Shown piece by piece: positions 51,191-60,787 of a DNA stretch of 64,000 nt. The notes beneath the pieces were generated by a model. It searched no databases, was not told where the DNA came from, and worked only from the letters and a program-made list of their open reading frames with translations. The stretch covers positions 1,318 to 65,317 of the forward strand of contig NZ_LMCW01000068.1 of the NCBI RefSeq assembly GCF_001424945.1, given 5' to 3'. Source of the DNA: Rhizobium sp. Root1203 (lineage in GTDB: Bacteria > Pseudomonadota > Alphaproteobacteria > Rhizobiales > Rhizobiaceae). The position numbers were made by a program, and so were the translations under genes. Positions within the stretch are counted from its first letter, which is position 1, and every line of letters begins with the position of its first letter.

Positions 51191-51955
51191 TCAGCGCCCC
51201 AAATAGTTTTCGATCACCCTCGGATCGGAGCTCACGAAATCGATAGACCCTTCGGCAAGCACGGACCCTTCCGCAAGGCAGGTCACCTTGACGCCGAGGT
51301 CGCGGATGAAGCCCATGTCGTGCTCGACCACGACGACGGAACGCGTCTTGGCGATCTCCTTGAGCAGGATAGCCGTCTCCGAGGTCTCCGCATCCGTCAT
51401 GCCGGCAACAGGCTCGTCGACGAGAAGCAGCTTCGGCTCCTGGGCAAGCAGCATTCCGATCTCCAGCCACTGCTTCTGGCCGTGTGACAAATTGGCCGCG
51501 AGGTCGTCGCGACGCTGCGTGAGTCTGACAGTTTCGAGGATCTCAACGATGCGCTCGCGGTCCGCCGCCGACAACCGGTAGAAAAGCGTCGGAAAAACGC
51601 CCCGCTTGCGGTTCAGCGCCAGCTCCAGATTATCCCATACCGTGTGGCTTTCGAAGACCGTCGGCTTCTGGAATTTGCGGCCGATGCCGAGCTGCGCGAT
51701 GTCGGCCTCGTCAAGCTTTGTCAGATCGGTCTGACCGTTGAAGAACACCTCGCCGGCATCCGGCCGGGTCTTGCCGGTGATGATATCCATCATCGTCGTT
51801 TTGCCGGCGCCGTTGGGGCCGATGATGGCGCGCAGTTCGCCCGGCTCGATGACGATCGAGAGCGAATTCAGCGCCTTGAAGCCGTCGAAGGAGACCGAGA
51901 CGTTGTTGAGGTAGAGCACGCTGTTGGGTTTGACGTCGGGGATCATGGCGCTCAC
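51191..51955 (-). CDS. urtD: Urea ABC transporter ATP-binding protein UrtD
   Basis: This LivG-type ATPase of about 254 residues has Walker A GPNGAGKTT, signature NLSHGQKQWLEIGMLL (LSHGQ, as usual in UrtD) and Walker B LLLVDEPVAGMTD. The start is GTG 51955, overlapping the urtC stop; ATG 51946 is the alternative. Confidence 0.94.
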   Translation of the reverse strand: MSAMIPDVKPNSVLYLNNVSVSFDGFKALNSLSIVIEPGELRAIIGPNGAGKTTMMDIITGKTRPDAGEVFFNGQTDLTKLDEADIAQLGIGRKFQKPTVFESHTVWDNLELALNRKRGVFPTLFYRLSAADRERIVEILETVRLTQRRDDLAANLSHGQKQWLEIGMLLAQEPKLLLVDEPVAGMTDAETSETAILLKEIAKTRSVVVVEHDMGFIRDLGVKVTCLAEGSVLAEGSIDFVSSDPRVIENYLGR

Positions 51956-53115
51956 TCCGCAGCCTGGATTTTTGCGTCGATGCCGTCTTCCTGCTTGGCA
52001 GGCGAGGCATCGCTGGAGACCGGCTTGCGTTTGCCCATGTACTGGCCGAGCGTGCCGACGATCCCCTTTGGCAGGAATATGGTCACGGCGACGAAGAGGC
52101 CGCCAAGCGCAAAGAGCCAGAATTCAGGGAAGAGGCCGGTGAAGATAGACTTGCCGCCATTGACGAGGATGGCACCGATGATCGGCCCGATCAGCGTCGA
52201 ACGCCCGCCGACGGCGGTCCAGATGACGACTTCGATGGAGTTGGCCGGAGCGAACTCGCCCGGATTGATGATACCGACCTGCGGCACATAGAGAGCGCCG
52301 GCAATCCCCGCCATCATCGCCGAGACGACGAAGGTGAAGAGCTTGAAATGCTCGACGCGGTAGCCGAGGAAGCGCGTGCGGCTTTCCGCATCGCGAACGC
52401 CGACCAGCACCTTGCCGAACTTCGAGCGCACGATCGCGGAGGCCAGGAGCAGCGAGAGCGCCAGGAAAAGCGCTGTCGCGGAAAACAGGGCGGCGCGCGT
52501 ACCATCCGCCTGAATGTTGTAGCCGACGATATCCTTGAAATCGGTAAGACCGTTGTTGCCGCCGAATCCCATGTCGTTGCGGAAGAAGGCGAGCAACAGC
52601 GCGTAGGTCATCGCCTGCGTGATGATCGAGAGATAGACGCCGTTGACGCGCGAGCGGAACGCGAACCACCCGAACACGAAGGCAAGCAGGCCGGGCACGA
52701 CAAGCACCATCGCTGCCGCAAACCAGAAGTGGTTGAAGCCGTACCAGAACCAGGGCAGCGCCTTGTAGTTCAGGAACACCATGAAGTCGGGCAGGATCGG
52801 ATCGCCGTAGCTTCCGCGCGCGCCGATCTGGCGCATCAGATACATCCCCATCGCATAACCGCCGAGCGCGAAGAAGGCGCCGTGGCCGAGCGAGAGGATG
52901 CCGCAGAAGCCCCAGACAAGATCGAGCGCCAGCGCCAGCAGCGCGTAGGTCAGGTACTTGCCGAACAGCGACATGATGTAGGTGGGGACGTGCAGCGGGT
53001 TGCTCGGGGCCGTCATCAGGTTGAGAACGGGCACCAGCACGGCGATCGCCAGGAGGAGGATGAGTGCAACGACGATCTTGCGATCGAGAGACCGGAGAAG
53101 GAAGGCCGTAATCAT
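51952..53115 (-). CDS. urtC: Urea ABC transporter permease UrtC
   Basis: This 387-residue LivM-type permease has about ten helices; GFCGILSLGHGAFFALGGYA and NPGEFAPANSIEVVIWTAVG are typical UrtC blocks. The start is ATG 53115, overlapping the urtB stop by 4 nt (ATGA). A charged tail rich in Lys, Asp and Gln ends the protein. Confidence 0.95.
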   Translation of the reverse strand: MITAFLLRSLDRKIVVALILLLAIAVLVPVLNLMTAPSNPLHVPTYIMSLFGKYLTYALLALALDLVWGFCGILSLGHGAFFALGGYAMGMYLMRQIGARGSYGDPILPDFMVFLNYKALPWFWYGFNHFWFAAAMVLVVPGLLAFVFGWFAFRSRVNGVYLSIITQAMTYALLLAFFRNDMGFGGNNGLTDFKDIVGYNIQADGTRAALFSATALFLALSLLLASAIVRSKFGKVLVGVRDAESRTRFLGYRVEHFKLFTFVVSAMMAGIAGALYVPQVGIINPGEFAPANSIEVVIWTAVGGRSTLIGPIIGAILVNGGKSIFTGLFPEFWLFALGGLFVAVTIFLPKGIVGTLGQYMGKRKPVSSDASPAKQEDGIDAKIQAAE

Positions 53116-54728
53116 GCTTCCACCGCCCTTCCTTTGAGTGCGAAGAGCCCGCGCGGCCGCTTCTGGATGAAGAGAATGATGAGAACGAGCACCAGGATCT
53201 TGCCAAGCACGGCGCCGGCGAAGGGTTCGAGGAACTTGTTGACGACGCCGAGCGAAAGAGCGCCGACCAGCGTGCCCCAGAGATTGCCGACCCCGCCGAA
53301 CACCACGACCATGAAGCTGTCGATGATGTAGCTCTGGCCGAGGTTGGGCGAGACGTTGTCGATCTGGGAGAGCGCCACGCCCGCCATCCCGGCAATGCCG
53401 GAACCGAGCGCGAAGGTGAAGGCATCGACCCAGCCGGTGCGAATACCCATCGAGGAGGCCATGCGGCGGTTCTGCGTCACGGCGCGCATCTGCAGCCCGA
53501 AGGCGGAGCGCTTGAGCAGCATGAGGAGCGTCACGAAGACAGCCATCGAGAAAACGATGATCCACAGACGGTTCCAGGTGATCGACAGACCGCCAAGCTC
53601 AAAGGCACCTGACATCCAGCTCGGATTGCGGACCTCGCGGTTTGTCGGCCCGAAGATGGAGCGGACGGCCTGCTGAAGGATCAGCGACACGCCCCAGGTT
53701 GCCAGCAGCGTCTCAAGTGGACGACCGTAGAGATAACGGATAACGGAGCGCTCGATCACCAGGCCGACCAGGCCGGTAAACAGGAAGGCGGCGGGAACGG
53801 CGAAAGCCAGCGAATAGGTAGCAAGCCCTGGGAAGGTCGAGGTGATGTACTCCTGCACGACATAAGTGGTGTAGGCGCCGATCATCACCATCTCGCCATG
53901 CGCCATGTTGATCACGCCCATGACCCCGAAAGTGATGGCGAGGCCGATGGCCGCGAGCAGCAGCACCGAGCCGAGCGAAAGGCCATACCAGACGTTCTGC
54001 ACCACGTCCCACAGCGCAAGGCTGCGGTTGATCGAATTGATATGCGTCTGGATCTCGCCCTTGAGGTCGTCCGGCGCGGTATCCATGGCCGTCGTCAGGA
54101 TGGTCAGCGCGTTGCGCCCTCCGCGGGCTGCGATCGTGTCGATGGCTGACTTCTTGTCCTCGGCGCTGACGTCGCTCTTCAGCATCATCACGGCGCGGGC
54201 TGCTTCCATTGTGTTCTTGACGTCGGCGTCCTTCTCACCTGCGAGGGCGGAATTCAGCAAATCGAGATTGGCCGGATCGGCATCCCTGAGGAGGCCCTGG
54301 GCAGCGGCAAGCCGCGCGCCGCGGTCCGGGCTCAGCAGCGTCAGCTGGCTCATCGCGGAGCTGATGACGCCGCGCAGCGAATTGTTGATCTTGACCTTGG
54401 ACATGAGGTCGGGATCCACGTCGCTGGCGGCTTCGCCGCTGATCGGATCGGAATAGGTGGGCTCGTCATCAGTACCGCCCTGCAGGAGAACCGGGCCTCC
54501 GTCCGGATTGACGTAGAGCTGGCCGTCGCTGAGCAGCTGCAGGATGTGGCTGACCTTGGGATTCTTGGATGCGACAAGCGCCTTGATGGCCGCCTCGCGC
54601 TCGGGGAAATCGCCCACGCCAAGAGCATCGATAAGGGGGTGAATGTCTTCCTGTGCTTTAAGGACTGTCGCAAAGGCCGGCATTGCCAGGCAGAGCGTCA
54701 GAAGCAAAATCTTGATGGCGCGATACAT
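53112..54728 (-). CDS. urtB: Urea ABC transporter permease UrtB
   Basis: This 538-residue protein has a signal peptide (about 1-25) and a periplasmic helical-repeat domain (about 30-225) containing LIDALGVGDFPEREAAIKAL. A LivH-type permease (about 230-538) follows, with GVMGVINMAHGEMVMIGAYT. The extra periplasmic domain is typical of UrtB and sets it apart from LivH. It lies 198 nt downstream of urtA, with a hairpin in between. Confidence 0.95.
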   Translation of the reverse strand: MYRAIKILLLTLCLAMPAFATVLKAQEDIHPLIDALGVGDFPEREAAIKALVASKNPKVSHILQLLSDGQLYVNPDGGPVLLQGGTDDEPTYSDPISGEAASDVDPDLMSKVKINNSLRGVISSAMSQLTLLSPDRGARLAAAQGLLRDADPANLDLLNSALAGEKDADVKNTMEAARAVMMLKSDVSAEDKKSAIDTIAARGGRNALTILTTAMDTAPDDLKGEIQTHINSINRSLALWDVVQNVWYGLSLGSVLLLAAIGLAITFGVMGVINMAHGEMVMIGAYTTYVVQEYITSTFPGLATYSLAFAVPAAFLFTGLVGLVIERSVIRYLYGRPLETLLATWGVSLILQQAVRSIFGPTNREVRNPSWMSGAFELGGLSITWNRLWIIVFSMAVFVTLLMLLKRSAFGLQMRAVTQNRRMASSMGIRTGWVDAFTFALGSGIAGMAGVALSQIDNVSPNLGQSYIIDSFMVVVFGGVGNLWGTLVGALSLGVVNKFLEPFAGAVLGKILVLVLIILFIQKRPRGLFALKGRAVEA

Positions 54729-54861
54729 CGGCTTTCTTGCCTCGGTTATCGTTGGCCTTCCGGCGCAATCGGGAAAAATATGCCTTCAAGTCGGCTTCGA
54801 TTCCGCAACGTGGGACCGTGCGCCGTCCGAAGCATCAAGGCTGCACTTCGGAGAGATGGAA

Positions 54862-54892
54862 CTTCCGCCCGGACAGGAGGGCCGGACGGAAG
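54862..54892 (-). terminator. Hairpin between urtA and urtB (attenuator-like)
   Basis: CTTCCGCCCGG (54862-54872) pairs with CCGGACGGAAG (54882-54892) with one mismatch and a 9-nt loop. It is 35 nt after the urtA stop, with no strong T-run, and may trim or partly stop the transcript so that more binding protein than permease is made. The remaining gap (54729-54926) shows no gene. Confidence 0.45.
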
Positions 54893-54926
54893 CTGATTCA
54901 GGCTATCTAAGTGACGGGGTTCGCAC

Positions 54927-56219
54927 TCAGGAGCCCTTGCCGCCGCACTTGCCCGTGGCAACATTGAAGTTGCCGCAGTTCATGGGCTTGCGCCAATCGG
55001 AGATCAGATCCTTGGAGTCCGGGAGGTAGTCCGACCATTCGTCGCCGACGACAGCAGGCGTCTGCTGAACGATTTCGAACTGGCCGTCGCCCTGGATTTC
55101 ACCGATGAGAACCGGCTTGGTGATGTGGTGGTTCGGCATGACCGTCGCATAGCCGCCCGACAGGTTCGGAACGGTGGTGCCGACAATCGTGTCGAGAACC
55201 TTGTCCGTGTCCGTCGTACCGGCAGCCTGGACAGCCTTAACCCAGGCGTTGAAGCCGATATAGGCTGCTTCCATGGGGTCGTTGGTCACCCGCTTGTCGT
55301 TCTTGGTGTAGGCGTGCCATTCCTTGATGAACTTCTTGTTGGCCGGGCTTTCAACCGACTCGAAGTAGTTCCAGGCGGCGAGGTGGCCGACGAGCGGCTT
55401 GGTGTCGAGACCGGCGAGTTCTTCTTCGCCGACGGAGAAGGCGACCACAGGAATGTCGGTTGCCTTGACGCCCTGGTTGCCGAGTTCCTTGTAGAACGGA
55501 ACGTTGGCGTCACCGTTGATGGTGGAGACGACGGCGGTCTTCTTGCCGGCCGCGCCGAATTCCTTGATCTTGGAAACTTCCGTCTGCCAATCGGAGAAGC
55601 CGAAGGGCGTGTAGTTGATGATGATGTCTTCCTTGGGAATACCCTTGGCGATCAGGTAGGCTTCCAGGATCTTGTTGGTGGTGCGCGGATAGACGTAGTC
55701 GGTACCCTCGAGCACGAAGCGCTTAACGCCTTCCTTCTCCATCAGGTAGTCGACGGCCGGGATGGCCTGCTGGTTCGGAGCGGCACCGGTGTAGAAGATG
55801 TTGCGCGAAGATTCTTCGCCTTCGTACTGAACCGGGTAGAACAGGATCGAGTTCAGCTCTTCGAAAACAGGCAGGACCGACTTGCGCGAGGACGACGTCC
55901 AGCAACCGAATACGGCAGCGACCTTGTCCTTTTCGATCAGCTCGCGTGCCTTTTCGGCAAACAGCGGCCAGTCGGATGCCGGGTCGACGACGACGGCCTC
56001 GAGCTTCTTGCCGAGAAGGCCGCCCTTCTTGTTCTGCTCGTCGATGAGCATCAGCATGGCGTCTTTCAGCGTCGTTTCGGAAATCGCCATCGTGCCGGAC
56101 AGCGAATGAAGAACGCCGACCTTGATGGTGTCGTCAGCCGCAACGGCTCCATGGAATGCGGCCGAAGCCGACATGACGGCACCGAGAACGGCGCCTGAAA
56201 CGTATGATCTCAGATTCAT
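54927..56219 (-). CDS. urtA: Urea ABC transporter substrate-binding protein UrtA
   Basis: This 430-residue periplasmic protein has a signal peptide (about 1-28) and the type I binding fold with IKVGVLHSLSGTMAISETTL, GCWTSSSRKSVLPVFEELNS and GTDYVYPRTTNKILEAYL, typical of UrtA. The end is Lys/Gly-rich with two cysteines (CGNFNVATGKCGG). It is first in the urtABCDE operon and is transcribed divergently from the permease-kinase gene. Confidence 0.96.
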   Translation of the reverse strand: MNLRSYVSGAVLGAVMSASAAFHGAVAADDTIKVGVLHSLSGTMAISETTLKDAMLMLIDEQNKKGGLLGKKLEAVVVDPASDWPLFAEKARELIEKDKVAAVFGCWTSSSRKSVLPVFEELNSILFYPVQYEGEESSRNIFYTGAAPNQQAIPAVDYLMEKEGVKRFVLEGTDYVYPRTTNKILEAYLIAKGIPKEDIIINYTPFGFSDWQTEVSKIKEFGAAGKKTAVVSTINGDANVPFYKELGNQGVKATDIPVVAFSVGEEELAGLDTKPLVGHLAAWNYFESVESPANKKFIKEWHAYTKNDKRVTNDPMEAAYIGFNAWVKAVQAAGTTDTDKVLDTIVGTTVPNLSGGYATVMPNHHITKPVLIGEIQGDGQFEIVQQTPAVVGDEWSDYLPDSKDLISDWRKPMNCGNFNVATGKCGGKGS

Positions 56220-56312
56220 CTGGTTGATCCCCTCTTCTTGTTCGGCAACAGACCGAAAACGGAAGTTAACTGTTGCTTAGGGGACTATCCGGTGCTGCAC
56301 TGCGAAAGCGTA

Positions 56313-56328
56313 TACGTAATATGACGTA
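56313..56328. promoter_or_regulatory. 16-bp inverted repeat between urtA and the permease-kinase gene
   Basis: TACGT (56313-56317) and ACGTA (56324-56328) are perfect arms with a 6-nt spacer. It is near the middle of the 217-bp divergent gap, 94 nt from urtA and 109 nt from the kinase gene. Short inverted repeats of this size suit NarL/LuxR-type response regulators, such as the one encoded at 59816. Confidence 0.45.
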
Positions 56329-56436
56329 GGAGACGGGGCGAAATGTGCAGTTTTGCGTTGCAGCGCACTCTTAAGAACCGTGCCGATCCATGTTACGAAC
56401 GTGTCACAAGGGGAACATAGGGGCCAATACACACGC

Positions 56437-59400
56437 ATGGCAGCGCGGCAACGCATCATCCCGGTGAGACGGGAATACAATCGCTGGGTCGCCAACCAGA
56501 CGCTGGAGGACTACGCGCTCCGTTTCACCGCCAAAAGCGCGCGGCAGTTTTCCTCACAACGCATCTCGCAAACGGCGATCGGCGCCATTTCCTTCCTCGC
56601 GCTTGAAGCCATCGGCGGCGCGATCACGCTCTCCTACGGCACGACCAACGCCTTCTTTGCCATCGTCGTCGCCAGCATCGCCATGCTCGCGATCGGCCTG
56701 CCGATCAGCCGCTATGCCATCCGCCACGGCGTCGATATCGACCTTCTGACGCGCGGCGCCAGCTTCGGCTACATCGGCTCGACGATTACGTCGCTGATCT
56801 ATGCCAGCTTCACCTTCATGCTGTTTGCAATCGAAGCGTCGATCATGTCCGGCGCGCTGGAGCTGACGCTCGGCATTCCGCTGTGGATCGGCTATATCAT
56901 CAGCGCGGTCATGGTCATTCCGCTGGTCACGCACGGCGTTCGGCTGATCAGCCGCTTCCAGCTCCTCACCCAGCCCTTCTGGATCGTCCTCAACGTCCTG
57001 CCCTTCATCTTCATCGCCTTTTCGGACTGGGAGAAATTCGACCTCTGGCGCGCCTTCGCCGGCATCCGGCACGCCTCCGGTCCGCCGGGCACGATCGCAC
57101 CCTTCGACCTCGTCGAGTTCGGCGCCGCCTCCGCCGTCATCCTGGCGCTGATGTCGCAGATCGGTGAACAGGCCGACTTCCTGCGCTTCCTTCCGCCGGA
57201 GAAACCGACCAAGTGGCGTCACCGCCTTGCCGTCTTCCTCGCCGGCCCCGGTTGGGTGATCATCGGTGCGCCGAAGCTGCTCGCCGGCTCCTTCCTCGTC
57301 GTCCTCACCTTCGCCTCGGGCGTCCCCGTCGACCGCGCGGCCGACCCGGCGCAGATGTACCTGACCGCCTTCGGCTACATGATCCCTTCGCACAATGCCG
57401 CCCTGCTGCTGATGGCGGCCTTCGTGGTCATCTCGCAGCTGAAGATCAATGTCATGAACGCCTATGCGGGCTCGCTCGCCTGGTCGAACTTCTTCTCGCG
57501 CCTCACCCACAGCCACCCCGGCCGCGTCATCTGGCTGGTCTTCAACGTGGCGATTGCCCTCCTCCTCATGGAACTCGGCATCTACAGGCTGCTCGAAGAA
57601 ACGCTCGGTATCTTCTCGATCGTCGCCATGGCGTGGCTCTGCACGATCTCGGCCGACCTCTTCATCAACAAGCCGCTCGGCCTTGCTCCTCCAGGCATCG
57701 AGTTCAAGCGCGCCCATCTCTACGACATCAACCCCGTCGGCCTCGGTGCGATGACGCTGTCGGCGACGATCGCGCTGATCGCCCATTTCGGCGCCTTCGG
57801 CACGGTCGCCGCATCGCTCGCCCCCTATATCACGCTGGTGGTTGCCCTGACCGCCTCGCCGCTGATCGCCTGGGGCACCAAGGGCAGGTTCTATCTGGCC
57901 CGCAAGCCGCGCCACAGCTGGAAGAACCTGACGAACATAACCTGTTCTGTCTGCGAGCATCCCTTCGAGCCGGAGGACATGGCATGGTGCCCGGCTTACG
58001 CCGCCCCCATTTGTTCGTTGTGTTGTTCGCTCGACAGCCGTTGCCACGACATGTGCAAGCCGAAGGCGCGCTTCAATGCCCAGGTCGGCACGGTGGCAAA
58101 GGCGGTGCTGCCGGAATCAGTTATCGAGAAGCTGACCACGCGCCTCGGTCGCTACGGCATCGCCGTGGTGCTCGCGCTGACCGCCGTCGGCGCCATCCTC
58201 GCCATGATTGCGCATCAGGTATCCTCCGCTTCCCCCGCGACCGCCGAAGTCGTCAACGGTACGATCCTGATCGTTTTCTTCGTCTTCGCCGTCATCGCCG
58301 GCGTGGTGTGCTGGTTCTACGTTCTGGCGCACGACAGCCGCGTCGTGGCCGAGGAAGAATCGTCGCGCCAGAACACGCTTCTGCTGAAGGAAATCGCCGC
58401 CCACAAGAAGACCGATGCGGCACTTCAGAACGCAAAGGAAACCGCCGAAGCAGCCAACCGCGCCAAGAGCCGCTACGTCGTCGGCCTCAGCCACGAACTG
58501 CGCACGCCATTGAACGCTGTGCTGGGATACGCGCAGATCCTCGAACGCGACGAGACGATCCCCACTCCGCGTCAATCCTCGATCAAGGTCATTCGCCGCA
58601 GCGCCGAACATCTCTCCGGCCTGATCGATGGCCTGCTGGATATCTCCAAGATCGAAGCCGGCCGACTGCAGGTCTATTCGAACGAGATCAACATCCAGGA
58701 TTTTCTCGACCAGGTGGTCGACATGTTCCGGCCACAGGCCCAGGCCAAGGGTCTTGCCTTCAACCATGTACGGGCACCTGCCCTGCCGCAGTTCGTGCGC
58801 ACCGACGAGAAGCGTCTACGTCAGATCCTCGTCAACCTGCTCTCCAATGCCATCAAGTTCACCGACGAAGGCAGCGTCAGTTTCGAGGTCGGCTATCGCA
58901 GCCAGGTTGCCACTTTCACGGTATCGGACACCGGTCGCGGCATCGCCGAGAAAGACTTGAGCCGCATCTACGAACCGTTTCAGCGCGGAGAGGCGGAGAA
59001 CATACGGCCGATGCCAGGTCTCGGCCTCGGCCTCACCATCACCCAGCTGCTGACCAACACGCTTGGTGGCGAGATCTCCGCGACGAGCGAGAGAGACAAG
59101 GGCTCCACGTTCCGCGTCAGGCTGATGCTGTCCGCCGTCCTGCGCGAAATGGCGCCACCGCCCCAGGAAAAGAAGATCGCCAGCTACGACGGTCCTCGGC
59201 GAACGATCGTCATCGTCGACGACAACGAGGATCACCGCGAGATGATGCGGGAAATCCTCGCCCCCCTCGACTTCGTCGTGCTGACCGCGGCCGGTGGCAC
59301 CGACTGCCTGACCTTGATCGAAGGCATCCAGCCCGACCTCTTCCTGGTCGACATATCCATGCCCGGCATGAACGGCTGGCAGCTCGTCTCTCGCCTGCGC

Positions 59401-59823
59401 GAGGCTGGGCAGGCGTCGCCCATTGTGATGCTGTCGGCAAACATCGGCGATGCCGCTGCCCACAGCGGCAGCGACGACAGCCACAACGACGCGATTGGCA
59501 AGCCCGTCGATATCAGGCAGCTGCGCGACAAGCTCGCCTTGCATCTCGGCCTTAAATGGATCTACGCCGAGGCCATGCCCGCGCCGCCCGTCAAGGCGAC
59601 GCAGCGCCTGCAAAGCCCGGGAGTCGCCCACGTGCAGGAACTGCTGCGGCTGGCCGAGATCGGCTACATCAGGGGCATCGAGGCAAAGCTCGCGGACCTT
59701 GCCAAGGTAGAGGCAAATCAGCCATTTACCGAAGAACTTCGCTCCTATGTCGCCGCATTCGATCTCAACGGCTTCATGAACGTCCTGCACCGCTTTGACG
59801 AAAAGGTAGAGTCCCTTGGCTGA
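56437..59823 (+). CDS. NCS1-type permease fused to a hybrid sensor histidine kinase
   Basis: This 1128-residue protein has these parts in order. First is a twelve-helix purine/cytosine permease-like region (about 45-475, with LISRFQLLTQPFWIVLNVLP and LKINVMNAYAGSLAWSNFFS). Next is a Cys-rich segment (about 505-545: CSVCEHPF, WCPAYAAPICSLCCSLDSRC, CKP) that may bind zinc. Two more helices (about 565-640) lead to a HisKA H-box GLSHELRTPLNAVLGYA with His686 and an HATPase with GLGLGLTITQLL. A receiver with Asp972 (FLVDISMPGMNG) and a helical tail complete it. It resembles transporter-kinases such as CbrA but with an NCS1 module. It overlaps the response regulator gene by 8 nt. Confidence 0.88.
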   Translation: MAARQRIIPVRREYNRWVANQTLEDYALRFTAKSARQFSSQRISQTAIGAISFLALEAIGGAITLSYGTTNAFFAIVVASIAMLAIGLPISRYAIRHGVDIDLLTRGASFGYIGSTITSLIYASFTFMLFAIEASIMSGALELTLGIPLWIGYIISAVMVIPLVTHGVRLISRFQLLTQPFWIVLNVLPFIFIAFSDWEKFDLWRAFAGIRHASGPPGTIAPFDLVEFGAASAVILALMSQIGEQADFLRFLPPEKPTKWRHRLAVFLAGPGWVIIGAPKLLAGSFLVVLTFASGVPVDRAADPAQMYLTAFGYMIPSHNAALLLMAAFVVISQLKINVMNAYAGSLAWSNFFSRLTHSHPGRVIWLVFNVAIALLLMELGIYRLLEETLGIFSIVAMAWLCTISADLFINKPLGLAPPGIEFKRAHLYDINPVGLGAMTLSATIALIAHFGAFGTVAASLAPYITLVVALTASPLIAWGTKGRFYLARKPRHSWKNLTNITCSVCEHPFEPEDMAWCPAYAAPICSLCCSLDSRCHDMCKPKARFNAQVGTVAKAVLPESVIEKLTTRLGRYGIAVVLALTAVGAILAMIAHQVSSASPATAEVVNGTILIVFFVFAVIAGVVCWFYVLAHDSRVVAEEESSRQNTLLLKEIAAHKKTDAALQNAKETAEAANRAKSRYVVGLSHELRTPLNAVLGYAQILERDETIPTPRQSSIKVIRRSAEHLSGLIDGLLDISKIEAGRLQVYSNEINIQDFLDQVVDMFRPQAQAKGLAFNHVRAPALPQFVRTDEKRLRQILVNLLSNAIKFTDEGSVSFEVGYRSQVATFTVSDTGRGIAEKDLSRIYEPFQRGEAENIRPMPGLGLGLTITQLLTNTLGGEISATSERDKGSTFRVRLMLSAVLREMAPPPQEKKIASYDGPRRTIVIVDDNEDHREMMREILAPLDFVVLTAAGGTDCLTLIEGIQPDLFLVDISMPGMNGWQLVSRLREAGQASPIVMLSANIGDAAAHSGSDDSHNDAIGKPVDIRQLRDKLALHLGLKWIYAEAMPAPPVKATQRLQSPGVAHVQELLRLAEIGYIRGIEAKLADLAKVEANQPFTEELRSYVAAFDLNGFMNVLHRFDEKVESLG

Positions 59824-60727
59824 GCTTCCGCGCGATATCGTTCTGCTGGTGGATGACTCGCCGGATGCACTGGGATTTCTGACCGATGCGTTGGAGCAAT
59901 CCGGATTCTCCGTACTGATCGCCACCTCCGGCTCGGCCGCGCTCAACATCGTCGAACGCATCACCCCCGACCTGATCCTGCTCGACGCCGTCATGCCGTC
60001 GATGGACGGTTTCGAGACCTGCCGCAGGTTGAAGGCAAACGCTGCCATCAGCCAGATACCCGTCATCTTCATGACCGGGCTGACGGAGACAGAGCACGTC
60101 GTTCACGCGCTTGAATCCGGCGGGGTCGACTACCTCACGAAACCGATCAACATCGACGAGCTGCGCGCGCGCATCGGCGTCCACCTGAGAAACGCCCGTT
60201 CGGCCCAGAGCGCGCGCGTCGCGCTCGATGCCGCCGGTCGCCACCTGCTCGCGGTCAAGGGCGACGGCAACATCCATTGGTCGACGCCGCAGGCTACCCG
60301 CCTGGTCAACGCGGCCATGGGCAGCGACGACGGCATGGATACGGTCATCGGTACGATCGCGGGCTGGATGAAGAACCGCACTGCATCCGTGCGGGAAAGC
60401 CCCATCTCTGTCGCGCACGGCGGCCAGGATGTGCTCAACCTCGCCTTCCTTGGAACGATCGGGCCGGACGAATACCTCTTCCGCCTGACGGCAAATAACC
60501 AGCGCGCCAACGACGAGGTGCTGCGGCAGCGTTTTTCCCTGACCCAACGGGAGTCCGAGGTGCTTCTCTGGATCGCAAAAGGCAAGGCCAACCGTGATAT
60601 CGGCGAGATTCTGGGCCTCTCGGCCCGCACGGTCAACAAGCACCTCGAGCAGATCTATGTAAAGCTCGGCGTCGAAAACCGCGCGTCGGCGGCGGTAAAG
60701 GCAGCGCATGTCCTGCACGAGATGTGA
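59816..60727 (+). CDS. LuxR/NarL-type response regulator, partner of the permease-kinase
   Basis: This 303-residue protein has a receiver domain (about 8-125) with DD13-14, phosphoacceptor Asp57 (ILLDAVMPSMDG) and Lys in YLTKPINIDE. A middle segment of about 100 residues of unknown fold follows, then a LuxR helix-turn-helix (about 238-300, LTQRESEVLLWIAKGKANRD). The TTG start at 59816 lies inside the kinase gene, so the two are translationally coupled. Likely targets are urtA and its own operon. Confidence 0.87.
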   Translation: MAELPRDIVLLVDDSPDALGFLTDALEQSGFSVLIATSGSAALNIVERITPDLILLDAVMPSMDGFETCRRLKANAAISQIPVIFMTGLTETEHVVHALESGGVDYLTKPINIDELRARIGVHLRNARSAQSARVALDAAGRHLLAVKGDGNIHWSTPQATRLVNAAMGSDDGMDTVIGTIAGWMKNRTASVRESPISVAHGGQDVLNLAFLGTIGPDEYLFRLTANNQRANDEVLRQRFSLTQRESEVLLWIAKGKANRDIGEILGLSARTVNKHLEQIYVKLGVENRASAAVKAAHVLHEM

Positions 60728-60787
60728 TGTCCCGGCCCGTCGGGCGTCGGGTCGCTCAAGCAGAACGATTGACGGAGCGGGTCTCCA

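Noticed and set aside
56220..56436. Possible sigma-54 promoter or NtrC site for urtA
   Set aside because: Several TGCA and GTGC words occur, but none fits TGGCAC-N5-TTGCA or the NtrC dyad with correct spacing.
56554..58047. 497-codon open frame on the minus strand
   Set aside because: It is antisense to the permease domain and is Glu/Arg/Asp-rich without any recognisable motif.
57213..59555. 780-codon open frame on the plus strand inside the permease-kinase gene
   Set aside because: It is out of frame with the clear permease-kinase gene and very rich in Arg/Pro/Gly, so it is a shadow.
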